Assembly (NCBI GenBank): GCA_009731375.1
Contig: BJOX01000106.1
Coordinates: forward strand, 752,731-796,669
DNA: 43,939 nt
Reading direction: 5' to 3'
Source of the DNA: Paulinella micropora
Lineage: Eukaryota; Cercozoa; Imbricatea; Euglyphida
Below the pieces are notes generated by a model. That model did no database searches. It had not been told where the DNA came from and saw only the letters and a program-made list of their open reading frames with translations. How positions within the stretch are numbered: the stretch's first letter is position 1; each line of letters opens with the position of its first letter. The translations under genes were made by a program, and so were the position numbers. Shown here one piece after another: positions 19,801 through 29,898 of this stretch.

Positions 19801-20690
19801 GGTACTCACAAAGGAGGCCGTGGAAAAGATCCTCAACCATCCGAAAGGCGCAAGCACGATGCATGGATTTTTGAAATCCCCTTTGAAGGCCACCATTTTC
19901 TATTTTGGCCTGGCACATGGACGAAGTACTGCGCAACTCCTGTGTACAGCCCTCGTCGGCCGCCAAGTGGAGCCTACCGGAAACGTGGACTATTTCCACA
20001 CCGGTATGGTGTATCATCCGGAGCAACCGTGGGACTACAAAGTGTCATCGTACTTGGAACTCATTGTCGGTAACATCCCGAGAACAGCACTCCGAAACAC
20101 CATTATGAACGCGCTTTCCGAAGGTGAGTTGCTTTTCCCGTGGAGTTGCATGGAAACCCCGTCTACAGGCCAATACACTATGGCTCCGGGATTCGGCACC
20201 GCATTATACCAACTCGTTCAAGTTACCAACACGAGAACGCTGTTTCGCACTTCAGCACTACTTCCACCGACTCCCTTGCATTGATCCTATATGGCTGAAG
20301 ATCACTGCGACGGACTCTTACAACGACGTCCAAAATGTATTAGTACGCGAACGCAGCTACCTCTGCACGGTCGACCTTCCCCGGAACTATTTCAACCGTA
20401 GTTCCCTGTCCATTTACTACATGAATAAGCGTGACGAAGAGTTCTTCGACAATATCCTCCTACACAATTGGCAGGGAGTAACGCAAGGAATAACAACCAA
20501 GGAAGGCCAATGGTCACTAGGAGGCCGAAACAACACCAACCTTACCAACTACCTTCAACAGTGCCCAAACTGGATCGATCCACAGAATCCAGACACCTCC
20601 AATATAAAATGGCCCGCTACATTTTACTGGAAGCGATACGACAACGTGGAATGGATCATAGCTCAAATCGCTATTTATCTTATGCCAGCC
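19796..20690 (+). pseudogene. Gypsy extra region, part 3
   Basis: Two overlapping frames. The first reads KEAVEKILNHPKGASTMHG, then IFYFGLAHGRSTAQLL and YLELIVGNIPRTAL, to near 20284. The second reads CIDPIWLKITATDSYNDV, YLCTVDLPRNYFNRSSL, NNTNLTNYLQQCPNW and IKWPATFYWKRYDNVEW, to near 20690. The composition is that of a folded protein and not linker. No family is recognised. Confidence 0.45.
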
Positions 20691-21733
20691 AGACCGGCAA
20701 GCGCTTCAGCCGCGAAATCCACGTAGTCCACCATCCTGCGGGCACCTACCTTTGCGACTATGACATGATCAACCCGTACTCGCGAGAAAAACGTTTGAAA
20801 GGTTATCCTTCTGGCGTCCCATGCATTCGCAGCCGGATGAACTACCACCCCAACCCCCACATCCGGAGATGGGCGCCGCGGAACGCAGAATCGGCACTAC
20901 CGGTGGATCAACATACAAGCACTGGCCGCTGGATCAATCTGAAGGCAGCTGAAACTACAGAACGCCTCCGCAAGTTCTATTGCGAAATGAAGATGTCTCA
21001 GTTGGATCTTCAAGCCGAGGCACTTCTGAATCTGCCCCACCCGATCCACACGCTGAGTCCACTGGAAACACGCGGACACTACCGCATCGGCTTCCCCCAA
21101 GGGATGTTCATCGACCCTGGATTCGACGTGTGCATGATCCCGGATGGACACGGACTGCCGGGATCCAGTGCCCACCCGATCGACGTCGAAATGCTCGACG
21201 ACGCTGCATTCGCCCCAACTTCCGGCGCCAACTCTAGCAGTTCGAAATTTAGTTCGGGCCCCACGCCTACCAACACTTCGGGATCAGTCCCCACTCCGAC
21301 ACCCGCTACACAAAGTACTGCAAGCACGCAGCCTGCACCTACTCCACCTAAAGTCTCAAAGACAGCCTGTAACACCAGACCGCCGACTCCGTACCGGAGA
21401 AAAGACGACGACGACGACGACGAGTCAAAACCGGACTCGCCCAATCCGGCAAGTAGCCAACCACCTACGGCCACATCTTCATCGTCATCGTCTTCTTCGA
21501 CTGCGGCGACATCACCGTCATCCCACGCCATGCACCTACGTTCCCGGCCAAGACAACAAGCGGAATGGCTCGAAACGAAGTACGCCCCTCTCGAACCAGC
21601 CCCTCAGCCTATCTACCCAGGTATGTTCCGTCTTGCTGCCATCAACCCCGACCTACGAACGGACATGCGCCTTAAGATTTTGAAACAGCTCAACCATCTT
21701 GTGCACATGGAATGGATCTGCTGCGTCTCATGA
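20690..21733 (+). pseudogene. Gypsy extra region, part 4, with first copy of an AINP motif
   Basis: SQTGKRFSREIHVVHHPAG, GTYLCDYDMINPYSREKR and GHYRIGFPQGMFIDPGFDV are followed by a Ser/Thr/Pro linker, an acidic run of six Asp, another poly-Ser run, MHLRSRPRQQAEWL, and then FRLAAINPDLRTDMRLKIL near 21630. That last motif recurs near 22025. Unrecognised family. The frame starts within the preceding one. Confidence 0.45.
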
Positions 21734-21735
21734 TT

Positions 21736-22515
21736 CTGGTGGACTCAACGCTGCTACCGCCTACCTTACGGACAAACTTGACCCACAATGGCAACGCCGC
21801 CTCTGGTACAAGATGGCCCATTGGATCGACATCGGACAACTTACGGGTATGCCTCTCCTCCAACACGAGCCAAACTTCGACGCTGGTACCCGACAAGATC
21901 TCCCCGATGGCCTCTTCGCCTTCCGGGCCTCACGCAAAGCATGCCTTACACCCCATTTACCATGGTGTATTTGCACAGCTAAACACTGCGCAGGTAGTAA
22001 GCCCTCCGACCGGCCTACACGGCCAGCATTTCAGCTTTCCGCTATCAACCCCAGCCTTCGCACTTCGGTACGACAGGAGATCCTATCGGATCTTAACTAT
22101 TTCAGCAACTGCGGCCTCATCATCCCTTACTCTCTGGACCGCGCCTTCTACCATGCATCAGGAGCCATCAACGGCGTGGCCAGCATCGAAGACAAACGCG
22201 TGGCAGATGCTAGCTGAATTAGTTTACAAGGGGAAATATAGTGTGGATCCTGTTAGGTATTCAATAGATACCATGCCATCTCTTGACATCAACCAGTTCG
22301 CCTACAAGGTCCCCAACTGCATTTTCGCATGGCAAGCGCTTCACCTCGACAGGACTCATCAACTGTGGTGCAAGTGCGGCTACGGCGATTGCCTTCACAA
22401 CGACACTACTGGCACTACTGGGGTACGCAAGCCTAAGCCGAAACCAGCTCGACCAGCTTTCAACCGTAGTCTTGGTGGCCACCCCCGCTACAGGAAGAAG
22501 CGCAAACATGCCTAA
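21736..22515 (+). pseudogene. Gypsy extra region, part 5, with second copy of the AINP motif
   Basis: One frame reads DKLDPQWQRRLWYKMAHW and then FQLSAINPSLRTSVRQEIL near 22025, stopping at TGA (22215-22217). The overlapping frame takes over with NAWQMLAELVYKGKYSVDP, IDTMPSLDINQFAYKVPNC, then CKCGYGDCLH (a possible small metal site) and a basic tail, stopping at TAA (22513-22515). Confidence 0.45.
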
Positions 22516-22833
22516 CGCGCCAAGCGGACCCAATATCCGCCGGCCGGCGATGGCAAGTACCAACCCAACCGGGTATATCGGACTAACCAACAGGGCCGCA
22601 CCGCCAATTATGGTCAGACAGCCCCTCGGCCAGTCCAAAACCCGCGTTACAAGCCACCTCCGCGCCCACAGCATCGTTTCGCGGCTCCGACGCAGCGCCG
22701 CCACTTCTACATGTACGCTCGGTCTGGCACCGGATACCAGCAACGATGGAATACCAAACAGGGTCGGGCGTGACAACCAAGTCTGGAGCCCTCTCCAGAC
22801 ACCGCTCTATTCTTACCGCCGGATCCTTCCACC
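22516..22833 (+). pseudogene. Basic Gln/Pro/Arg-rich segment before pol
   Basis: It is in the same frame as the preceding basic tail and as pol. It reads YQPNRVYRTNQQGRTANYG and PRPVQNPRYKPPPRPQHRF, with a TGA at 22771-22773, then runs into the pol Met at 22834. It resembles a nucleic-acid-binding low-complexity tail. Confidence 0.45.
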
Positions 22834-24450
22834 ATGGCTCTTCCCCACCGGGAAGTCACAGTCCTCGCTGTAAAAGATCTTCCATGCTTCGATCCCGCCA
22901 TGGCGGAACTCGCTCCAACATGCCCGGATCCGCGCATGCTTTACTGTACGGCGTCTACGGTTAGTGGAACACAGACCACCCCGTGGATTCTCATTTCTGA
23001 GAGTCTTTGCCGCGACTTTCTAGAGAAACAGGCCGCCAAACTTACCGCGCCGCGTGCGCCCAAATACGCACCTGAAGTCGTCAACTCCGGCCTCACTGCA
23101 GAACAACAACGACTCCTATGGGCCCTCCTCGGAGAATTCGACGATGTCTTCCAAGATAAAGCAGGTGTCTTCAATCACACTGTCGTGTCGCTCATCCTCA
23201 AACCGGGAGCTAAACCAATGACGGTGCAATGCCCAAATTGGACTCCAGCGGTATACCAATACCTCAAAGGTTGGGCGATGGACGTTTTTACAGCTGGCCT
23301 CTGGTCCATGGCCTCCGCAAATTGTGCCTGGGCTAGTCAAGCCTGCCCCGTAGGAAAGTTTGAAGACTTAGCAAAGGAGGTCATCCGCGACATACGCAAC
23401 GTCTGCGACTACGGCGGTGCCAACGACAACCTCCACCTGCCTGTGCCAGGTTTACCCAACCCAGATCAGTACCACGAACGCTTCGCGGGCTGGGACTATC
23501 TCAGCTCTATCGACATGGTCGACGGCTTCACGCATCTGAGACTCAATCCAGATGACGGTAGCCGCGATATTCTCGCTGTTTGGACACCCTTAGGACTCCT
23601 AGTTCCTAATTTTATGCCTCAAGGTGTTCACCGCGCCCCGGGAGACTTTCAACGCGCTATGGATAAGTCCTTCAACCATCTGGACTTTTGGAATAAATCC
23701 ACTTCGGCCTACCTCGACGACGTCGCAGACGGCTCCAACGACTTCGATACCCATCTTCGCGAGCTTCGATGCATCTTTCGGGCTATGCGAGACTCCGGCC
23801 TCCACGGATCTGCCCGGAAACTACGCTTAGGCTATCGCGAGCTCAACATTCTGGGCAAACGCTGCAGCAAGAAAGGTATCGCAGCAGATTCTTCCAAGGT
23901 CGACGCTATTCTCAAGCTGGCCGACCCATCCAACGTTTCCGAAGTCCGATCAGTCTTAGGTATGACCAACTTCATTCAAGCCCATGTCCCTGACTATTCC
24001 CGATTAGTGGCACCTCTGACCAATCTTCTCAAATCCACTCACGCTCGGCCCTCCGGTACCCCTTACCTGACCCGAGATGAGAAATGTATGAAGAAGCTCC
24101 GCCGTGTCCTCACTACACTTCCCATTCTGGTGAAGTATGAGCCATCGCAACGACTCTACCTCCGGACGGACGCAAGCCAGATCGGCATTGGCGGCGCACT
24201 TCACAATGGCCCAGAGCGCAACGCTCCGGTCATCCAGTACTTCTCCAAGAAACTTACAGACACGCAAACACGATGGGCTACCTACGTTCGTGAAGCCTAC
24301 GGCGTCATCTACGGTATTCAACAGTGCCGCTACTACATCGATGCCAGCGATCACGAACTCACCATCGTCACAGACCACCGGCCCCTTTTGTGGCTATGGC
24401 ACGCTCGCAGCCCCATGGTTGTCAACTGGGTTTTGGAGCACCTTCAGACG
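22834..24450 (+). CDS. Gypsy reverse transcriptase and RNase H
   Basis: RT (RVT_1, Ty3/gypsy type): FDDVFQDKAGVFNHTV entry, DYGGANDNLHLPVPGLP, SSIDMVDGFTHLRL (first Asp), FMPQGVHRAPGDFQRAM (divergent from the usual FGLTNAP), YLDDVADG with the catalytic Asp pair, then EVRSVLGMTNFIQAHVPDY connecting to RNase H. RNase H: LRTDASQIGIGGAL, REAYGVIYGI and IVTDHRPLLWLW supply the D, E and D. The frame is open up to the 10-N gap at 24451; downstream sequence continues the same domain after a duplicated 29-bp stretch. Confidence 0.93.
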
Positions 24451-24460
24451 NNNNNNNNNN

Positions 24461-26240
24461 ATCGTCAACTGGGTTTTGGAGCACCTTCAAACGATTCGAT
24501 TCAAAGTCGAATACCTACCAGGTAAACAAAACCAACTCCCCGACGGTCTCTCACGTGTCCCTTGCATCGCCCCCGGCCAGCCCACCTTGATTGGCGAAGC
24601 CGAGGCGACTCTCCAGCTCTTATCCACCATTCCGGCACCCCGAGCAGGCTCTACCCTTTGGTTAGCAGTTGAAGGCACGCACGCGGCCCTGGATACCCGT
24701 CTCAAGTCCTTATCTTGCCGGATCCTCCGCGGCGGCCCCACTCTACGTAGCATTCAAGCCCCATGGGACCTGGCCATTGTCATTCCCTCTGCTGAACGCT
24801 CCCCGATGGTTGCCCGCGATATGTTTGATCTCCGCAAGCCCTTCGCACTACTCATGCCTCAAGACTTGGTTCATTGCGTTCCCGATGAAACTCTTCCACA
24901 GACGATCGTCGAGCAATGCCGCAAGATCTTATTCCTTGACGACAACGTCGTCTGGCTCGTGCATGGACTAGGAATGGAGCAACACTACATCTATCCTCTC
25001 GTTGCTACGTCGCATGCACAGCGCGTTACACGCCAGCAAATCATCAACGCACAACGACAGGACAGCTTCACGGCCCCTCTCTGGACCGAAGACATCATCT
25101 CTGTCTCCGCCGGCTCAGCCGAACTAATCCTCCGACAAGGTATCGCAGTCACCGTTGACCCCGATCAATCTTCAGTCAAGATTTATGTCCCAGAAGAGCT
25201 ACGCCGTCCCCTCATCAATTACGCCCACCTCATGCAGAACCACGCCAAAGCGCCGACACTCGTCCCCTTTATCAAGGAGCGCTACATCTGATTCCGCACA
25301 GACGCTACGGATATCATGCATCACGAAGTCCTCGCCGCCCTCCGTGACTGCCACTTTTGCCAACTAGTCCACGCCCGCCTGACCCTTAACCACGGCCGAT
25401 ATTCATCGCTCACATGAACGCATCAAGGACGGGGCATCGGCCTCGACCACGTTCACATCGGCATCCCCGGCGTCACCTCTCAGTACATACTGACCATCGT
25501 CGATCTTTTCTCGGGATTTCTCCAATTTATCCCATGCGTCTCCACATCCGCGGAAGAAACAGTGGAACTCATCCTCAACCGATGGGCCTACATCTTTGGT
25601 TTTCCGGAGTCCATCTTCTCCGATTATCATAGTTCTTTCGTTGGCACGTTGGCCAAACGATTTTGCAGCGTAGCCGGCCTCGAATGGCTCACCATCGCGC
25701 CCTACTCGCATCATCAACTCGGCTACAGTGAATGCCGCCACAAAGCAATCCGCACGGCTATCCAGTCTCTCCCTAAGGCAGAAAAGACCAACTGGCCCAG
25801 CATCATCCCTTCTCTCTCCTTCGCTCAGAACACATACGTTTCTACAGCAACCGGCACTACTGCCTTTGAAGGAATGCTCGCCCGCAAGCTCCGCTGCACG
25901 TTGGACTTCTTCGACTCGCCGGAGATTGTCAATGCCCGCGCTACCGCTTCCAGCGCCGCCCTCGACGCATCACCGACACTGTCAATACAGTCGGCCGAAC
26001 AGATCGCACTGTTAAACAGCGCCCGCACCGCTGTCACAACTTATGTCAGCGCGTNNNNNNNNNNAAGCGCGTACACTACCGTTACCCGCGCCCGGTCCGT
26101 CGCTCAAAAGAACAAAGGCCGCCGCAAGGCTGTCAAGGAATGGAAAGTAAACGACACAGTCTCCGTCTACCGCCCCAAGCCTTCCAAGCAAGGAATTCCA
26201 GCCTTCTCCGTTCCCAGTTCGACGGCCCTACACCATCGTT
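24461..26240 (+). pseudogene. Gypsy RNase H end and integrase
   Basis: After the gap the RNase H end reads IRFKVEYLPGKQNQLPDGL. The integrase zinc domain is HLMQNH...CHFCQ. The catalytic core is complete: IGLDHVHIGIPG, IFSDYHSSFVG and HHQLGYSECRHKA supply D, D and E. Two in-frame TGA codons occur, at 25289-25291 (RYI-stop-FRTD, where relatives have Trp) and 25415-25417 (SLT-stop-THQ). A 10-N gap sits at 26055-26064. A frame change near 26215 leads into PYTIVEQVSSNCFKLRNL, a GPY/F-type C-terminal module. The protein is interrupted under the standard code, but all three catalytic residues remain. Confidence 0.88.
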
Positions 26241-26809
26241 GAGCAGGTCAGCTCAAACTGCTTCAAGCTGCGTAATCTCAAGACCAACAAGGTATTGAAA
26301 CGCATCGACCGCTCACACCTCGCTCCGTATACTGCACCCACTGACGGCCTCGCTCCGCTCAACACAGTCGCAGTAGACGATCACGACGACGACTCAGTCA
26401 ACTACACCATCGGCGAAGTCGTAGCATTCATCGACCGCGATCAGGTTAAACTTGGCATCGTTTTAGACGAGGACCCAGAGAACGAGGAAAACGACCTCGT
26501 AGTTCACCAGCTCGGTACGACCTCAGACAAGAACCCTCTCTTCCGTCCCATCTACGAAGACACAAAGGACCAAACAACTATCCAACGCTGGGGTAATCCC
26601 TTGGCCCACTGGAAGCCCCTTCTCTTCGACACAACAAACGATCAAGTCGTTCATCGACACATCGAGTGGCGCTCTCACAAGACCAACAAAGACAAAGGCC
26701 GACTTCCCGCCAGCGTTCTTAAGCGTCTCAAAGGCCCTCTCATCACCGGCGAATCCTTCCCACTTCATATCTTCCAGAAAGGTAAACAAGCTACATCGAA
26801 GGAATAGCC
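26216..26809 (+). CDS. Integrase C-terminal end with an extra post-integrase domain
   Basis: This frame holds the GPY/F-like end (VLKRIDRSHLAPY) followed by about 150 residues absent from a minimal integrase: YTIGEVVAFIDRDQVKLG, LVVHQLGTTSDKNPLFRPI, LAHWKPLLFDTTNDQVVH, ASVLKRLKGPL, stop TAG at 26805-26807. The valine-rich strands suggest a small beta-barrel. Chromodomains occupy this place in chromoviruses, but I see no chromodomain signature. A Tudor- or BAH-like fold is a guess. Confidence 0.6.
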
Positions 26810-27307
26810 ACCTCAACACTCTCAAGTGGGTTTTACCCATCGTACCGGCTTCACCCCAGCGCTTTCCCCACTTGGCCCGCCATCGTCCCTAGACAAGCTA
26901 CGCCACGACCAGAGTATTCCTGTAAGTCCTTGGTCGCCTTTTATGCCTGCAGGTCAACAATCATCCTCATCGAATCTGAACACCTCAGTGATTATATTGG
27001 CATGGCATAATTGGTGCATTAAATTTGGTTCATCTCGGCTGTGCGATACATGGCCACCTAGCTTCCTACGGCTCGACGTCAGCTCCCCGGCATCAACGCA
27101 TCGCTACTGCGCCTCAATTGTCTCAGTCCCGCTCCCGCATCCCGAGCTGATCTCCGTCTACACTGCGCTCTTCTTCATGTTCCTCCTGGATTTAAAGAGG
27201 CTTATCTTTCTATTTTCTCCTACTTTTTTTTTTCTCTGAGACACTTGAAGTCACTGACTAATCGTTAGTGACTCACCCTGTACGCAACTCTACTCAACCG
27301 TTAGGTC
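26810..27307 (+). other. Gypsy 3' untranslated region
   Basis: No conserved domain. The open frame 26826-27239 has the composition of untranslated sequence and ends in a T-rich run. Confidence 0.55.
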
Positions 27308-27323
27308 TGGGGGGGGGGGGAGC
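27308..27323 (+). promoter_or_regulatory. Gypsy polypurine tract
   Basis: A G-run followed by AGC lies immediately before the 3' LTR, the expected plus-strand primer site. Confidence 0.7.
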
Positions 27324-27946
27324 TATCAGACTGAGCACTTTAACGACCTGCCAAAACCACTACCGTTGAAATTCTGCTTTTGACCGATCCGTTAGATTCT
27401 CCTCTGCACGACGTTTCGACTTCACTAACTAGCTTTCGATTTCGTCCAGGAATGACTTCAAACGATTTAATCAAAGTTTTTACAGCAAATGCAATTTTTC
27501 CCTTCTCTGCTGCCTTTTTTACTGATTTCCAGAAAATCACCATTTACGGTGAAATTTAGCGAACACAGTCAAGAGAACATACACATGATATTTGCCTAGC
27601 ACTGCGTGCACAGTCATTAGGCTCAGAGAGACTTTCCCAAATGAAAGTTCCGGACTTCCACTTGAACACCAATGACTTGAACTTGAAGCCACCTTCAAGT
27701 ACTTTGCACATTTAACTTCATATGTTCAAGTGTCGCCTAACAGCTACTCACAATCTACGTTCAACCAAGATCGTACTTTGCAAACCAAGTCTGCAAACCA
27801 GTAGAATTCAACGTAAATAAACGAAGTGACCTCTCAGCTATTTACTGGTATTTCACCTACTCTTAGGAAGTTAGGGCTGTTTTGAGCTATAGAGTCTTTT
27901 AATAAGAGTCCGTTGTGTATGTCCCTTGGGGTTGATCAAAACTCAC
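27324..27946 (+). repeat. 3' LTR of the gypsy element (uninterrupted)
   Basis: It runs TATCAGACTGAGCAC...AAAACTCAC and shows the intact target of the copia insertion (CAGAAAATCACC near 27532). TCAGG follows as the target duplication. Confidence 0.9.
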
Positions 27947-27951
27947 TCAGG

Positions 27952-28555
27952 ACCAGTGTTGTCCGGTGCTTGTCGTTATATACTTCAAGTGACTCTTATC
28001 ATGAGTCAATATATACTACTAATATATTAGTTAGGACTCTGACCAGTGCAGTAACTTTCACTAATTTACTTTGCGTCAGGGGGAGTGTTAGAACTAATAA
28101 TCAATAGTGATTATTAATACATTTCGTCTGCCACTGTACCGTTGAGGTACTACAGAGGCTACTACTGATTAAACTGTTATCGTGAATAGTTCAACTATTT
28201 AATAATTATAACAACTAGCTTAACCTAACGACATGAAGACTGAGGAATACCTAACCCTCTGACTTACTAGCTACTGTAAACTCACTGCCAGGTAACGTAG
28301 AGGGACTCTGTAATCTCCAAGCCAAGGATAGTTTGAACCAACAGACAGGATCATGGAGTAATGTCATTATATACCGGGTGGGCCGGGCCATAATCCCTTC
28401 TGACTCCCCCTCGAGCGTGCACTCGTCAGGATGCGCGAGAAGTCGAGTTCGCGACCAGCCGAACCAGCCCGGAATAGAATGATGATAAAATTATCTCGAG
28501 TGAAGGTCCGACTGTGCAATGGACCCACGGCTTCGGAATGCTTCCAGTTGACGGA
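27952..28555. other. Right flank of gypsy; possible older LTR-element remnant
   Basis: GTCAGGGGGAGTGTTAGAAC near 28076 looks like a copia polypurine tract followed by an LTR start (TGTTAGAAC). It is followed by AATAATCAATAGTGATTATT, an inverted repeat. ACTAATATATTAGT (near 28016) is a perfect palindrome. No gene is recognised in the rest. Confidence 0.4.
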
Positions 28556-28570
28556 GAGAGAGAGCGAGCG

Positions 28571-28616
<46 letters not shown>

Positions 28617-28778
28617 AGATAGATAGATAGATAGAGAGACAGAGATAGATAGATAGAGAGAGAGAGAGAGGGAGGGAGGGAGGGAGGGAGGGACGGACGG
28701 AGGAGGGAGGGAGGGAAAGTTAGAGTGAGAGTGTGAGAGATGTATGTAATGTGTGTATGCATGTATGTGTGTGCGTGC

Positions 28779-28818
<40 letters not shown>

Positions 28819-28950
28819 TACTTTAGAGGTAGGAGTACTGGTAGGTAGGTATATCGCATAGGAAGGTAGGTAGGTACGTAGGGAGGTAGGTAGGTAGGTA
28901 GGTAGGTAGGCAGGTAGGTAGGTAGGTAGGTAGGTAGGTAGGTAGGTAGT
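28556..28950. repeat. Compound microsatellites: (GA)n, (GATA)n, (GAGG)n, (GT)n, (TAGG)n
   Basis: Successive short-period arrays with abrupt changes of unit. The open frames seen across them are repeat products. Confidence 0.9.
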
Positions 28951-29030
28951 CACAATTCTGCGCGTGTATAAACATGTTTATTTTATGCATGTATGTATAA
29001 GCTTCACACACACAGATACTAGGACAGATA

Positions 29031-29097
29031 GGGTTAGGGTTAGGGTTAGGGTTAGGGTTTTTGGGTGCCCTTCCCTAACCCTAACCCTCTCCCTAAC
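29031..29097. repeat. Interstitial telomere-type repeats, head-to-head
   Basis: About five (TTAGGG) units are followed, after TTTTTGGGTGCCCTT, by a CCCTAACCCTAACCCT stretch. The strand switch TTAGGG to CCCTAA is the arrangement expected from joined chromosome ends or a fold-back. Confidence 0.8.
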
Positions 29098-29573
29098 TTC
29101 AAGACTAGTTTCAAGTGCAGTTGTTTTGTGATTTTCCCAGTTATAAGGTTTTCCCAAAAAACAAGTACATGTGAGTTTTTGGGTGTCCGTTCGACCATTT
29201 TTTCTGTTTGAGTTTGTCGGGAGTTTCTACTTTTTCTTGCTCTAGCATATAACTTTTGCTTCTCTTTGTCCAAGGGTGAAAAAAGTTCCCAAAAAATATC
29301 CGTACATTTGTCCTGAGGTCTATTTTGTCTACCACCATGTAAAGATCCTCAGTCTAAATCTGGTACCGGTGGCACTACACTGATTTTTCTCCACCACAAA
29401 CTGAGACTCGTTTTCTCACCGCAAACTGGAGCCTTCATGTTTTCATTTAACCTAGGGTTAAAGAAACAATTTTAGAAGTATATATATGTTCAACTCACAA
29501 ACACATACACACACACATCACTCACTCACTCACTCACTCACTCACTCACTCAGATAAACCCCCCCCCCCCCAA
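29098..29573. other. No gene recognised; ends in (TCAC)n and a C-run
   Basis: Unique sequence with a repeated GTTTTTGGGTG phrase (near 29056 and 29176), then (ACTC)n at 29519-29550 and a run of C just before the LINE fragment. Confidence 0.6.
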
Positions 29574-29577
29574 ATTA

Positions 29578-29873
29578 ATGAAGACAAATCTAACATTGTT
29601 ATTTTCAATAATAAGAATAATAAAGTCACTCACAATTGGACTCTTATGGGACAAAATGTCCTAGAGGCAGAAGCCTACAAATATTTGGGAGTTATTTGTG
29701 ATAAAAATTTGTCTTGGAAAATGATGAAGGCTGATAGGATTAAAAAAGCTAAGCAGTGCATCAATATGGTACTTGCTATTGGAATAAGAATTGGGGTTGC
29801 ACCTAATATAGCTATGCAACTTATTACCTCATATGTTCAGGATCAGTTTACTGAATACTTTAAGCAAAGCTAA
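29578..29873 (+). pseudogene. LINE reverse transcriptase, C-terminal fragment
   Basis: It reads KSNIVIFNNKN, then EAEAYKYLGVICDKNLSWK, the typical region after the RT palm in non-LTR elements (YKYLGV and LSW), followed by helices KKAKQCINMVL. It stops at TAA (29871). The catalytic palm is missing, so it is inactive. Confidence 0.85.
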
Positions 29874-29898
29874 CAATAATTGGGTTTGAAGGGTTATA

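Larger units (their letters stand above)
5840..27946 (+). mobile_element. Ty3/gypsy-type LTR retrotransposon, very large, with a nested copia element
   Basis: Direct LTRs (5840-6057 plus 13595-14013, and 27324-27946) enclose gag-protease, an unrecognised extra region, RT-RNase H and integrase on the + strand. TCAGG at 5835-5839 and 27947-27951 is a 5-bp target duplication. A G-rich polypurine tract lies just before the 3' LTR. Without the nested element the total is about 14.6 kb, large for the group. LTR order, polypurine tract and RT-before-integrase order all fit Ty3/gypsy. Several frameshifts and stops make present autonomy doubtful. Confidence 0.9.

Noticed and set aside
26826-27239. 137-residue frame after the gypsy integrase
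   Set aside because: Low-complexity composition, ends in a T-run, and lies between the pol stop and the polypurine tract, so untranslated sequence is more likely.
28076-28120. A complete second copia element with its LTR here
   Set aside because: Only a polypurine-like tract and TGTTAGAAC start are seen; no second LTR or coding sequence was found in the window.
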